Below, piece by piece: positions 1-11,405 of a DNA stretch of 64,000 bases. Under the pieces are notes generated by a model, which saw only the letters and a program-made list of their open reading frames with translations, did no database searches and was not told where the DNA came from. The DNA lies in contig JACKQL020000011.1 of assembly GCA_018296165.2 (NCBI GenBank), positions 248,001 to 312,000 of the forward strand, in the 5' to 3' direction. Every line of letters begins with the position of its first letter. Within the stretch, counting starts at the first letter, position 1. The translations under genes were made by a program, and so were the position numbers. Source of the stretch: Termitomyces sp. T153 (lineage: Eukaryota > Basidiomycota > Agaricomycetes > Agaricales > Lyophyllaceae).

Positions 1-1721
1 CTGAATCCGTTGAATAACTTTACTATGCAAGCCTGCTTACTATCAGCGCCTATGATGGTAAACAATTTGTTGAGATCTGCAACGTATTTGCAAACCGACT
101 TATTTTCTTGAGTGAAGCTATTGAGCCTTTCTCGTTGCTGATTGCAAAAATCTATAGGAAAGCAGTAGTTGAACATTTCAATGAAAAATTTCCTTAACGA
201 CCAGCATTCCAGGTCAATCGACACTCTACGAGTATAGAAAGTATAAGTGTTCCCAGTCAGGAATTTGGATAGCACCATGACCTGACATTTTTTCTCCACA
301 TAGCCATATTTAATGTATGCCATACCATGCGTAAGGTATTTGTGGAAGGCTCTAATGTCTATGCGGCCATCATATTTCTCAGGCAGAGTGGGTTTGATTA
401 TAGTTTACCTTGATTGTTTGTGTTTCAACCTATGGGAATGACCACAGGACCCCCGGCGGGATTGGTGACGTCCATGGTAGCAAGATGATGAACTCAAACT
501 CAAGCTACTTGATGAGCTGGAGTCACTGGACTCGCTGCTATATTCAGAGCTTGTTTCCAAATCTGATTCGCTATCCGACAATGAATCTGAAGGCTCTGTA
601 TCTCTGGACAACTCACATCGTTGTTGTTTCTCCAGGCATTCAAAGGCCCGACCCAGGGCATTTCTAGAAGTGATCTGGGTTATTGGCTTTGTTGCAGCCA
701 TTAGGTCTGACTTGGTGCATTTCTCTCTGCTATCTGGCTTATATCTTGTCTTATGTCTCGAACCATCTGCTACTTTTTGAATAAGTGCTGCTAGTTTGTT
801 TGATAGAGGTTCAGACCCAGTGTGGTCCTTCCTTTTATTATGTGACGTTTTCTTTTTCTTGTTACGTTTATTCATTTCGCAAGCTAACTTCTTTTTGTTG
901 TGAAGGTAATCTAGTACTTCTTCTCATGATACTTCCCACTGAGCATCCTTGCCCTCCACTTCCTCACTTCATTGCATGTCACCACCGGCAATATCTCTGA
1001 CATTGGCAGTTAGGGTGTTTGGCTCCAGGGATTGAGTAGGCAGCAGGGTCTCAAGGTTGTGTCAAGAGTTGAATTCAGTGAGCAGATCCTGTTGAAACTC
1101 AGGATCCATCTTGGTCTCATCTATATTTATACCACCCCAGTTTCTGGAGTCAATAGTTTTTCCTTTGCTTTGCAAAGTTTTGCTAGCATTAGTGTCATTG
1201 TTAGAGAATGCAACTCTTTCCATTCTTCTGTCGACATATTCTCATTCTGTTTGAGACATGTTGTTGTGAGCTTTCTCAATGGCTTCATTTAGACCTTCTG
1301 TAGGTGTTGTCTCAAATTGTTCTCACATTTCCTTATGTTTGATAGCGGCCAAATCAGTAATGTATTGATCAACTAATACATCACGTTCTATGGTAGACGC
1401 ATCCTGATGATTGTCACCATCTGAGATGGAACTTGTTAAACTTGAGTTACCAAAGCTGATGTTTGCTGGAGAATCGTCATTTCCACCGGCCTGAAGCTCA
1501 GCGGCATCCACAATTTCAGTGGGCATCACAGTAGGGTTACTACTTGTGGAAGTACCATTGGAGGGTTCAAAACCCATCATGTCAGTCATCTGTGCCGTGC
1601 TAGGGCTGTCCGTCGTTCCCAAATGTCTGTTGACTGGTCTGGTGTTCCTAACTGCAGTCAGGCTCAGTCGACGGACACTTCTTCCAGCTGGCTGGTTTCG
1701 TAAAGAGTATCTAGTAGCCAT
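1..1721 (-). pseudogene. Gypsy gag polyprotein, degenerate
   Basis: Reading from 1721 leftwards, an N-terminal ORF (1721-1323, 132 codons) ends at a stop. A second open block (875-405) is basic at its start and very Ser/Asp/Glu-rich at its end. Below base 400 the conceptual translation shows a capsid-like segment with an IKPT..KYDG motif, followed by FLTGNTYTFY, close in sequence to the segment at 26150-26320 in the outer Gypsy gag (IKPTPPFKYGG, FLTGHAWTFY). The frame is broken by several stops, so this is a decayed gag. No zinc knuckle is reached before the window edge. The gag assignment rests on similarity between the two copies and on position next to the LTR. Confidence 0.65.
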
Positions 1722-1857
1722 TTTGTTAGTAGGTGAAATTTTTTATAGTGACTCACAGTGTTGGGAGTTCACAGTTGATCAGACCATGGGGGGCCAAGAC
1801 ATGAGAGTCAAGAGTTTTTTTTATAAAAGCTAGTTAGACTTGGGGCAGTTCAAAATA

Positions 1858-2089
1858 TGTAACGACAGCATCAGGTAATGGTGTTGTCACACTATAGAGT
1901 CTTAAGTCAACCGGTAGAACTGTTGTAAGTCTAGATTGAAAAAAGAGCTACTGTAAGACATTGTCTACAGTAATTTATATACAACTTGGTAATTGCAATA
2001 CCTGAGAGGTGGTCAGGAAAGAGAACAATATCACAAGTAAAGGAGCAGAAGTTGGTGTTCTAGAGTAAGTGCCAGTTATAGTCGTCACA
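1858..2089 (-). repeat. 5' LTR of the left-edge Gypsy element
   Basis: The 232-bp segment begins TGTAACGAC and ends GTCGTCACA on the plus strand, so its termini are near-perfect inverted repeats with TG...CA ends, as expected for an LTR. It sits just upstream (minus sense) of the gag start and abuts resumed Copia coding sequence at 2090. The partner LTR lies outside the window, so the boundaries rest on the terminal motif and the abrupt switch to Copia sequence. Confidence 0.65.
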
Positions 2090-2925
2090 CCTCAGGAGAC
2101 ATATCCTTGTCTCAAAGGTCTTATCTGGAATGCATGATCAGCCGTTTTGGGCTGACAGCATCAAATCCCCATCCCACACCACTGCCCATTGGAATTGTTC
2201 TGACAGAATCCCAGTCCCCTCAAAATGACTCTGAACTTGAGTACATAAAAGATAAACCATATTGGGAAGTGTTGGGATCCCTTATGTGGGCACAAGCAGC
2301 AACTTGTCCAGACTTATCCTATGCAGTCGGACTCCTTGCTTGGTTTCAGAATAACCCCAGACCTGCTCACTGGAAGGCTCTAGTCCATGTGATGCAGTAT
2401 GTGAATGGGACTCTGGACTACCAAATCACCTATCAGAGAGGAGTTGGTATCAAGCCTATTGGTTATGTCGATGCTGATTATGGGGGAGACCTCGACACAC
2501 GACGCTCCACCAGAGGATATGTATTCACTATGGCCAGTGGCGCTGTCTCTTGGAGCTCTAAACAACAACCCACAGTGGCGTTATCAACCACCAAAGCAGA
2601 ATATATGGCCTTGATGCATGGCTCGCAGCAAGCCATTTGGATGTTCAACTGGCTCTTAGAAGTTGACCTTCCTCAGCAACTCCCCACTCCCATCTGTGTC
2701 GACAACATGCTGGAAATCTCTCTCATGCGCTACACTAAAGGACATTCTCAGGCAAAACACATCGACATCCACCACCATTATATTCAAGAACGCATACAGA
2801 AGGGCGATATTGAGGTCACCCACATTCCATATACTAAAAACCCTGCTGACATCTTTACTAAACCGCTTCCTCGGGCAACCCACGATTATCTGGTCGGCTT
2901 ACTCAGACTCAAGCCACACCTCTGA
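2090..2925 (+). pseudogene. Copia (Ty1) pol fragment: C-terminal RT and RNase H
   Basis: An uninterrupted frame of about 278 codons covers the end of a Ty1/Copia polyprotein. In order it shows the post-RT segment (GDISLSQRSYLE, PYWEVLGSLMWAQAATCPDL), then RNase H with YVDADYGGDLDTRRSTRGYV, SWSSKQQPTVALSTTKAEY, the H-x-KHIDIHHHYI motif and NPADIFTKPL near the end. The stop at 2923-2925 is followed 11 bp later by a polypurine tract and the LTR, the normal Copia arrangement. Everything upstream (gag, integrase, RT palm) is missing because an antisense Gypsy element occupies 1-2089. The remaining frame has no stops, so this copy is relatively young or was recently disrupted. Confidence 0.9.
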
Positions 2926-2936
2926 GTCTGGGGGAG

Positions 2937-3283
2937 TGTTGTGTTAAGACTCTACCGCTGTGGCAGCAGCATTGTCTGACCCTCGAGCATTTGGATATAT
3001 TCCCTTTCCTGGTATCTTGTTACATCTGATACAGACAAACCCTGATTGCTACTGTACAGTTTCTCTTGTCAGCCACACGTATGATCCCTCCTATAAAATA
3101 CCTTCCTATTTTGGATACCCTCAGTTCTATTTCCACAAACTGAGGGAATGTAAAGTTATTTTGTCATTACCTTTATTTTTACTTACTGCGACTTGTAGAC
3201 ATCATACTTATACTTAGTTCTACAGGTCAAACAGAGTTCTATTTCCACAAACTGAGGACATCGTACTTATACTTAGTTCTACA
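2937..3283 (+). repeat. 3' LTR of the interrupted Copia element
   Basis: It starts TGTTGTGTTAAG directly after a GGGGGAG polypurine tract and ends TTCTACA. Within it, a segment around 3118-3150 recurs at 3235-3262 (both read TTCTATTTCCACAAACTGAGG). This internal duplication layout also appears in the unrelated-looking Copia LTR at 28858, which suggests a shared LTR architecture. A TATAAAA box lies at 3094. The right boundary is inferred from the TG...CA rule because the 5' LTR is outside the window. Confidence 0.65.
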
Positions 3284-4295
3284 ATGTTTATGCAAGGATC
3301 GGACATTGTTACAATGCTTGCAGGTGCATGAGACAATGGCACTCTGGACGCAGAGGCATTCAACAATGCGACAAACAGGCTTGAACACTTGACAAGTTTG
3401 ACATAGGTCTTGTAACAGAATTGCACATACACAAAATGATTTGAACGATGTTGGACGTTGAACATTGAACTCTCGCATATGATGAGAAGAGTGATAGATC
3501 AATCATGAAATTTCTTATCTTCATTTATTCAACTCTTTCTTCTTACTTGTGTCTTCTATCAAGTCTTTACCGTTTACTCTTTATTTCCTGTCTGCAAGAC
3601 TATGAAAGTCCAGATTCAAGATATCCAAGGATATGCAGTGGCCATGACTCTGAACACGAAACTCATTATATTTCTTGTCTGCGCGAGAATATGAAAGTCC
3701 AGATTCAAGATATCCAAGGATATGCAGTGGCTGTGACTCTCGATGTTAAATCTGTTCTGAATTCAACATGCCTCCATTCTGCAGACTTCTATGGATGTCT
3801 ACTAAATCTTTACTCTTTCCACTTAGCAAGGGATCTACTTCCTGGCACAATGTATTGCTTTTCATTTGGAGGGCATGATTGATTGTCATGTCATTGTACG
3901 ACTCACACCCACAACCCTGCTTCTACCCTCTTCACCCTCCACTGCCTCAGGACATCTGGGAGACTCAAATGCTGTCTCTCCTTTGAACCATCTGAACATT
4001 GTTGGGCCTCCTTCCTAATACTCCCTTCTAACAGCCCTCCATCACTTCCAAGTCAGGACTCCTAGGAGGTGATCATTGTCAGCTATCATATATTGTATAC
4101 AGTATGGGTTGGCAGCCATGTAACCTGTCCATTAGCTTGGGTTCCATGATACTTCTATGGTATGCGGAGTACAGAATCCCTAATATGAGATCTTCATAAA
4201 TTCTTCTATCCAGTCCACCTCTTGCAATTCTCTCAACAAATTCTATGATTTCTTCAACCTCATCACCATCATCTTTTCCTGACCTTCCTACTCCT
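3284..4295. other. Intergenic/repeat-derived, no gene seen
   Basis: About 1 kb between the Copia LTR and the large LTR element. It contains a 70-bp direct duplication (listed separately). Short open frames exist but none resembles a known family, and codon composition looks random. The last five bases before 4296 (CTCCT) form the left half of an imperfect target-site duplication for the next element. Confidence 0.5.
3583..3739. repeat. Tandem direct duplication (~68-70 bp, two copies)
   Basis: Copies at about 3583-3650 and 3670-3739 share the run TATGAAAGTCCAGATTCAAG and continue in near identity through GGATATGCAGTGGC. They are separated by 20 bp of unrelated sequence. The copies differ at only a handful of positions, so the duplication is local and fairly recent. 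Confidence 0.8.
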
Positions 4296-5460
4296 TGTCA
4301 CGACCCGTCCCCTGGACCCCCGCACATTGTCCAGCAACCTCCCATTCCCCAAAACCCCCAACGCTCCGCCGAACTTCTGCCCATGCCCTGTGCCTATTTC
4401 GATTAGCCCCGACGCACCCTTGGCTAACTCCGACGCCTCCCTGGCTAACTTCAATGGCCCCCTGGCCAACTTCGATGCCTTCCCCGCAACCACTGACACT
4501 TACCCTGGATCTCCCAAACCCCGAGAACCACCCCCGCTGTTCCCAATCTTTGCCACCCATCATCAACTCAACACTCTGGCTCCTCCAACCCATTCCGGAG
4601 TATCACAACAACCTTGGAGTGACCCGTGTTCCCAAATGATCCCATCAACATATCAACGCAGCCCGACCCTTGATTGCAACCGACACCCACCAACTCCATC
4701 GAGCTCCGCCAAGCCCCACTGCCACAGCCGACGTACTCTGAAGTTCTCCAGTAGTCAGTATATAAGATGTCGAGTAGCTCTTTGTACTCTAGTCTTGATA
4801 TTACCTACCTATTGTTAATGTTACCTATGGTCTGATTGTTTTCTTTCTCATGTTCCATGTCTTGTTTTCCTTACTCTCAGTCTCCTGGTCTTATCTCAGT
4901 CTCCCGGCCTTGTCTTGTCTCCATTTTGTTATCATTCTCGTTATTGTTTCATATCTCCGCTTAAACCTATTCTTGTTCCATCTTGACTCCATTTCATTTC
5001 ATCTGACACTGTCTTGGTGACTCCGTCCGGCCATTGTGCCCAAGTCTTCCTCAACCTTAACGACCTCACAAACTCCACAATTATGATTACGAATCCCAAC
5101 ACTCTTTCACCAGGTCTGAACCTTGCTCTTTGCTCAGTTCCGGACTCCATCAATCCCAATTGATCTTCCATCAAACCCTGGCTCCACTCCCATTGATTGC
5201 GTAGCCTCCTACCCCTTTGCATCTGCGAATCTCCCATATGGTCTTCTGCCTGAACCCCGCCAAGCCTGTCCCGTTTCCTCACAATCTGACTTCTCCGGAC
5301 CTCCCTGGACCTGTTCAGATCACATCCCACCAACTATCCACACAAGCAATCAGTGTCCAGAATGCTTTCAAGTGCCCGGTTGCCAGTGCAAGGGGATCAT
5401 GCCCACCTAGTAAGGACTCGCCCAGTGCAGCTGAGCCCCCAGGGTCAGCAGAACCTGACA
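4296..5460 (+). repeat. 5' LTR of LARD-like element
   Basis: A 1165-bp direct repeat aligned by eye over its whole length with 9446-10650. It contains imperfect ~21-27-bp tandem units (…GGCTAACTCCGACGCC…) around 4410-4490, a TATATAAGA motif near 4760 and pyrimidine-rich CAGTCTC repeats near 4875-4910. Most differences from the 3' LTR are C/T or G/A at CpG sites. Confidence 0.88.
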
Positions 5461-8400
5461 TAATATCAAGACTCTACCTTACCCCATCTGTGATGCCCGC
5501 ACTATCTCCGCACATGCAATCAAATAACTCCGATGTCTATGGTCTACCCGTGCCTGGAAACCCTTATGATTCATATGGCCCTGCCCAATTTGCCAAGGCA
5601 CATTGAGTTGTGGATCCGACACCAAACGTCCCCTCCACTCCGGTTACATCCATACAATGGCTCCCCCCACCACACCCAACCTCAAACCTCTCACAAAGAC
5701 TGTCAAATCATCTCCCATCCCACCCTTACCCTCTCCGCCAACTCCATTCCCTCGCACAAAGTTGACCCTGACGTCACCCAAAGAACAGCATTCTAAAACC
5801 TGGCGACTATCCGACCAAATGAGCAACAATGTCTCTGGCACCGCACCAACCCTCCAACAAACAATAACACCAACCTGCCACGAAACAGTCACCCATTGCA
5901 TGAAGGATCGCCAGCCATGATGAGACCACTGAGAACATGCTTCCCCGAAGCCTGCCTGTGGATCCACCGACCCACTAGCAACCCCGCAGACTGACGAGTG
6001 CGACTAATCACCAACAACATTACCAAACCCTACTATCGACCACCCGACCCTCACCGCAATCACCCCCGAGGAACTACGCCCTCCGACAACTAGCCCCGAA
6101 ATCACCGAAATCAAGCTCAACCCAACAACCCCAATAACAGAGCAAGAACCCCAGACCTAGGCTACGCTCCAACTCCAGAACCTGCTTCCAGTCAGTTGGG
6201 GACCTCAGTCGACTCGGCTGTCACCTCTGCCCAACAAATAAAGGGGCCCCGACACCTCCAACCTGACCCCAACAACCCTGGAACAAGACCAAGACATCCC
6301 TGAGCTTCTAGATGGTCAGGAAAGGAATGGCTACACACCTCCACCCTGCTGCCCAAAGCCAGCCCCAAAGTTAATGAGGAGAACCATGGCACCCCAACTC
6401 TCAACAAGGGACAACTCCAGACTGCACCACTATTTCAACACCTACTCCCACACAATCCAGAACCCCCAACATTGAGGACCCTTGACGCCGACCCTCCCCG
6501 CATGCCACTCCCAAACCTAAACTCCACCACCAGACTCCGCCACCTCCCATGAAGGAACCCCCAGCATAGGAGCCACCCCAAACTAACTATAGGAAAAAGG
6601 ACCCTATACGAAGTAGTTCCCCTAAGTACTCTAAATTTGCTGACATGTTCATATAAGGGAGGGAGAAGCCCCACCATCATCCAGAGAACGTCAATCAGCC
6701 ATTCAAGCAACCTGATGACCCAAAGGGCACACGCTCCAATATCCTTAAAGGACCACCCCCACCTGGCTTGACAATCCAAACAACCCCGCGCCAGCCCAAA
6801 ACTGCCTGACCCACCCCTCTGACCCACTCCAAACCCCTCAACGCAGCTCCGGACCCTGGCAACACGACTCCAGGGCCTCCACTCCGACTCCAACATTTGA
6901 TCAAGGGGACTTACAGCACCAACCCAACAACGATGCCCTGGTAGCCCCAACTCTGCAACATAAATCACCACCAGCTCTGAATCCTGCCCCTATGCCGGAA
7001 TATGTCCATCAAACAAGGACCACATCATCAGAGCACCCAGAAGCAAGCCACATACAAAGCACACCAAACACCCTGAGCCCACCTGCCCATAAACACAACC
7101 CTCTGGAGTGTGACGCCGACCAGAACTAATATTTTGGAACGCAACAAAGCCCCAACCCCGCGTGCCTTTTGTCAAATACAATACTCTGGAGCTCAACAGC
7201 ACCCCGCATGCCTTTTGTCGAATACAATACTCCAGAGCTCAACAGAACCCCGCCATATGCAGCCCCACCAAAACATAGATCCCAGGGAGACCCAAGTCAA
7301 GGAATCAGATCCTCACCCCAAGGGAGTACCTCCACCCCCAGCTGACCAAACCCACAGCCCAGGACGACCAGAGAACCAGCTCCTGCCAACTTATTACAAG
7401 GACCCCCCCTCTAGACCAACTATGCCACGAGGACGAACCTCACCCCACCAACCCCACCAATGAAGAGGGCCCCGCCGCCTTCGCCACCAGTGTTGGCATA
7501 AGGGCCAGATCATGGAAAGACCTCCGTCCCTCCCACCAACCGCACTGACAAGAAAACCAAAGCCCCGAACCCCGCTGGACACACGTGAAAGATTTGAAGG
7601 TCCGCCCTCCTGTACCAACACGGCGCACGTCCCCACCGCAGACTGAAGAAAACCCCTACACCCCTGGTTGGAAATTCCGAGAATCAAACCCAATAACACC
7701 ATCCCAAAATGCCACGGAACTCCACAGAAAAACTCCCACCACCCCCGCTGAACCTTGGGAGCCCTCCCTGCAATGCTCCGCCCCATCCTGACAAACCCCG
7801 GGACTAGCCAGCACAGACGGCACTAGCGGGCGTAACCCCCGCCTCTGGGTTCACTAGGGATTCAACTCCCACTCACACCCCTGCGTCTTTCGCTTACTTT
7901 GCCCTCATACAAACTAAAACCTCACTTCACACGCCCAGGGACCAAGAAAAGAACATGTTCGCGTACAAAAATTACATATAAAAGGCAAGGGAGGCAGCAA
8001 GTCTGAAAGCAACAAGAAATGGGGTCCGCACCCACCTCACTCCCTCCCTGGATCCCCCGGCAACCCTATCCCCAGATCAACTTCCATCTGGGCCCGCACC
8101 ACCGCCAAGACCTCCGCCAACCCCGGCAACACCTCCCCCGCATCAGCCGCCACCTCCCACCACAACCCCGGGGCCACCGCATTGCTTTGCCAATGCCCTG
8201 CCAGCAACCTCTCCAACCGTGCCATCCCCTGCTGCAACTCTGGGGGCTGAACCGCGGACCCCTGCGTCAACCTGTCCTGAATCGACATGAACGCTGCGGA
8301 GGCATCATCCAAGAGGACCCAATGCTCCCACACCCAGCCTAACCCCAGAAAATGGACTGTCAGTAACGAACAGAGGAATGGAAGACCACTCACGAAGGAT

Positions 8401-9445
8401 CCCCGCATGCCCCGAAGCGGCCTCATTGGCCAACCAATCCTCCCTCCACCTCACCGCCTCCAGCTCCACCCACAGCACATCCCCCCCCCCGGAACTCATC
8501 CCTGCCCCTCTGCTTCCCCTGCGGGCTGCCCCTCCATCTGCGTCAGACGCTCCTGCAAACCCCACACCTCTAATGCTTGCTCCATCGCCACGCGCACTGA
8601 TGTGTTCCTTTCCCGCTCCATCACCTCCTTCTCCATCCGCGCTGCATCACGATCCTCCCTCGCCCATCAGAGCTCACCCTCCTGTGCTGCCAACAACATC
8701 GTCAAAACCTCCACCTGCTTGCAAAGGAAGACCTCCATGATCAAAGGAATAGATGCGGGGGGACTACGACTGTTCCAAGGGAATGCCCGGGGTAGGAGAA
8801 AAGAGGAGAGACTCTGGAGGCCCCGCCAATGGCTCGCGCCCATGCGGCCTCTTGCTGGGTCCCGCCCCCAAGGATGGGGAGGCTCAGTGCTTCCCACGCA
8901 TCACCGCCGAGGATGCCCCCATTCCCCGACCACCCTGCAAAAACCCCGCCTTCCCCACAGACTGCCCCATGCTCTCCTCCTTCAGCAACGCGGGATGAAA
9001 CTTGGTCCACTTCGGGACCCCCAGGAAATCCACCACCACCACCATGGACAACTCTACAAAAACCCCATCAGTCATCCTGAGAAGACAAGTCAACACCACT
9101 TATGACTCTGGTCCCTGACACTAGCATGGCACCAACGCTCAAACTCCTCCCCCCCACTGTCATACACCACCACCTCGTCCAAATCAGAAGGCAACAGAAC
9201 GGGGGAGACTACTGGAATGCTGGGGGAAGACATGACGAAATTTGGGAACTCCCAGGGTACGTCCAAGGCTTTTAATTGATTGAAGAGAACCCTGACAAAG
9301 CAGCGGCCGCACTTCGACTTCGTCTCCCATGCTGCTATCACTCGCTGCGGACTGATCAATATTGCTTGGCTTTGACTCCCATGCCCCGCCAATCCCCGTC
9401 CTGCTCCCCGCATCTTGAAGGGTCTCGATGCTGAAGGGGGGGTGA
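5461..9445. other. Interior of LARD-like element, degenerate, with antisense open blocks
   Basis: A C-rich interior of 4 kb without plus-strand coding signature. On the minus strand several blocks are open. Around 9413-9090 one contains a KSKCGRC Cys motif, and around 8733-8305 a charged block rich in Glu, Arg, Ala and Gln (for example LERLLAGHWQSN and VMERERNTSVRVAMEQA) looks coiled-coil forming. I do not recognise the protein. These blocks are split by stops and frame changes, so at best they are remnants of an antisense gene carried by the element. A tandem duplication sits at about 7156-7247. Confidence 0.5.
7156..7247 (+). repeat. Short tandem repeat, two ~46-bp units
   Basis: Two adjacent units each run ACCCCGC(G/A)TGCCTTTTGTC(A/G)AATACAATACTC(T/C)(G/A)GAGCTCAACAG. 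The units differ mainly by transitions. This is a local duplication within the element interior. Confidence 0.8.
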
Positions 9446-10650
9446 TGTCATGACCCGTCCCCTGGACCCCCGCACATTGTCCAGCAACCTCCCATTCCCC
9501 AAAACCCCCAACGCTCCGCCGAACTTCCGCCCATGCCCTGTGCCTATTTCAATTAGCCCCGACACACCCTTGGCTAACTCCGATGCCTCCCCGGCTAACT
9601 CCAACGCCTCTCTGGCTAACTCCGACGGCCCCCTGGCCAACTTCGACACCTTCCCCACAACCACTGACACTTACCCTGGATCTCCCGAACCCCAAGAACC
9701 ACCCCCATTGTTCCCAATCTTTGCCACCCATCATCAACTCAACACCCTGGCTCCTCTGACCCATTCCAGAGTATCACAACAACCTTGGGGCGACCCACGT
9801 TCCCAAATGATCCCATCAACATATCAATGCAGCCCGACCCTTGATCACAACCAACACCCGCCAACTCTGTCAAGCTCTGCCAAGCCCCGCCGCCACAGCT
9901 GAAATACTCCAAAGTTCTCCAGTAGTCAGTATATAAGACGTCAAGTAGCTCTTCATACTCTAGTCTTGATATTACCTACCTATTGTTAACGTTACCTATG
10001 GTCTGATTGTTTTCTTTCTCATGTTCCATGTCTTGTTTTCCTTACTCTCAGTCTCCTGGTCTTATCTCAGTCTCCCAGTCTTATCTCAGTCTCCCAGCCT
10101 TGTCTTGTCCCCATTTCATTATCATTCTCATTATCGTTTCGTATCTCCGCTCGAACCTATTCTTGTTCCATCTTGACTCCATTTCATTTCGTTCAACGCT
10201 GTCTTGGTGACTCCGTCCAGCCATTGTGCCCAAGTCTTCCTCAACCTTAATGACCTCATGAACTCCACGATTACAATTACAAATCCTGACACTCTTTCAC
10301 CAGGTCTGAACCTTGCTCTTTGCTCAGTTCCGGACTCCATCAATCCCAATTGATCTTCCATCAAACCCCAGCTCTGCTCCCATTGATTGCATAGCCTCCT
10401 ACCCCTTCACATCTGCAAATCTCCCATACGGTCTTCTGCCTGAACCCCGCCAAGCCCATCCCATTTCCTCGCAATCTGACTTCTCCAGACCTCCCCGGAC
10501 CTGTTCGGATCACATCCCACTGACTATCCGCACAAGCAATCAGTGTCCAGAACGCTTTCGAGTGCCTGGTTGCCAGTGCAAGGGGATCATGCCCGCCTAG
10601 TAAGGACTCGCCCAGTGCAGCTGAGCCCCCAGGGTCAGCGGAACCTGACA
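9446..10650 (+). repeat. 3' LTR of LARD-like element
   Basis: A 1205-bp partner of 4296-5460. It is longer because it carries one additional unit in the GGCTAACTCC tandem array (about 9570-9650) and an extra CAGTCTCCCAGTCTTATCT unit near 10075. It ends AACCTGACA at 10650, followed by CTTCT, the likely target-site duplication. Confidence 0.88.
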
Positions 10651-10995
10651 CTTCTGACCCAGGTATTTGGAATACTAGCAAAAATAAGACAGCATCAGGA
10701 TTTCTGTCTACTGTCAACCTCCAGGTCTTGAAATCCATTATTAATGGCTCATAATCCTTATGAACTTGGTCTAAACTATTCAGATTATATTGTTTTCAAC
10801 ATCAGCAAGCCAATCTTTGACTTTTGCAAAGATTTTATCAATGATAAACCCAGTTTTACATAAAAATGTCTATTTGATTATAGGAAGAAAAAAGTGGATG
10901 GCCCAAAGTGGATTGCCCTTGGACATTGTGCCATCCCAGCTATAACTGCTTTGCAGAGAAGCTCAAAGAGCTTCTGGTAGAGCCTAAGCAAAAAT
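10651..10995. other. AT-rich spacer, no gene seen
   Basis: About 345 bp between the LARD-like element and the LINE 3' tail. No open frame or RNA gene is supported. Composition returns to AT-rich, unlike the C-rich element to its left. Confidence 0.5.
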
Positions 10996-11405
10996 CTTGG
11001 TCTTTTTTTATGGAATGAATGAATGAATGAAATTTAGCTGCTGGCAAGCTACACTACTGAGCTAAGAAGCAGGGGTGACATTTCGTCACTCCTATTAGTT
11101 AATGTCTAAATCATTGTATGTATTATCCTTCATTGTCATTCAAAGTTTTTGCTCCATACATTGCCTATCTGTGTTATTTTTGGCTTGTTGTCAGTTGGGT
11201 TTGTTGTTGTGCATGATAATAGAGTGTGTGTGTGATGTCAGTCGCCTTGCTGTTCCTTTGCCTCACCACTTCCCAATCTCTACTCTTTCCCTGCACCCCG
11301 GGTCACTCTCCTTTCCCATCATTACAATCTTTGCCTCCTGTTTGCTGATCTTGTCTTCATCAGTTCCTCTTGCATTTCCCTTTGCCTTCCTCCCTCCTCT
11401 GCCTC

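Larger units (their letters stand above)
1..2089 (-). mobile_element. Gypsy-type LTR retrotransposon, 5' part (runs off the window)
   Basis: The minus strand carries an LTR (1858-2089), then a leader, then gag-like coding sequence continuing past base 1. The element therefore lies antisense to the Copia fragment on its right and interrupts it: Copia reading frame resumes at base 2090, directly after the LTR terminus. Only the 5' LTR and gag portion are in the window, so completeness, age and the target-site duplication cannot be judged. The gag resembles that of the outer Gypsy element at 25 kb (Ser-rich stretch followed by a similar capsid-like block), so both probably belong to the same agaricomycete Gypsy group. 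Confidence 0.75.
4296..10650 (+). mobile_element. Large non-autonomous LTR retrotransposon (LARD-like)
   Basis: Two long direct repeats (4296-5460 and 9446-10650) bound a 4-kb interior. Both begin TGTCA(C/T)GACCCGTCCC and end AACCTGACA, giving TG...CA termini. A purine run (AAGGGGGGG) lies just upstream of the right copy, which sets plus-strand orientation. Flanking pentamers CTCCT (4291-4295) and CTTCT (10651-10655) match at 4 of 5 positions, consistent with a decayed target-site duplication. The interior shows no recognisable reverse transcriptase, integrase or protease in either strand, so mobilisation must have been in trans. Long LTRs with a long non-coding interior fit the LARD category. 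Base composition is strongly C-rich and G-poor on the plus strand throughout. Confidence 0.8.

Noticed and set aside
4295..5606. Plus-strand Pro/Ser/Thr-rich frames in the LTR of the LARD element
   Set aside because: They repeat in both LTRs with different stops, are low-complexity, and reflect C-rich base composition rather than coding.
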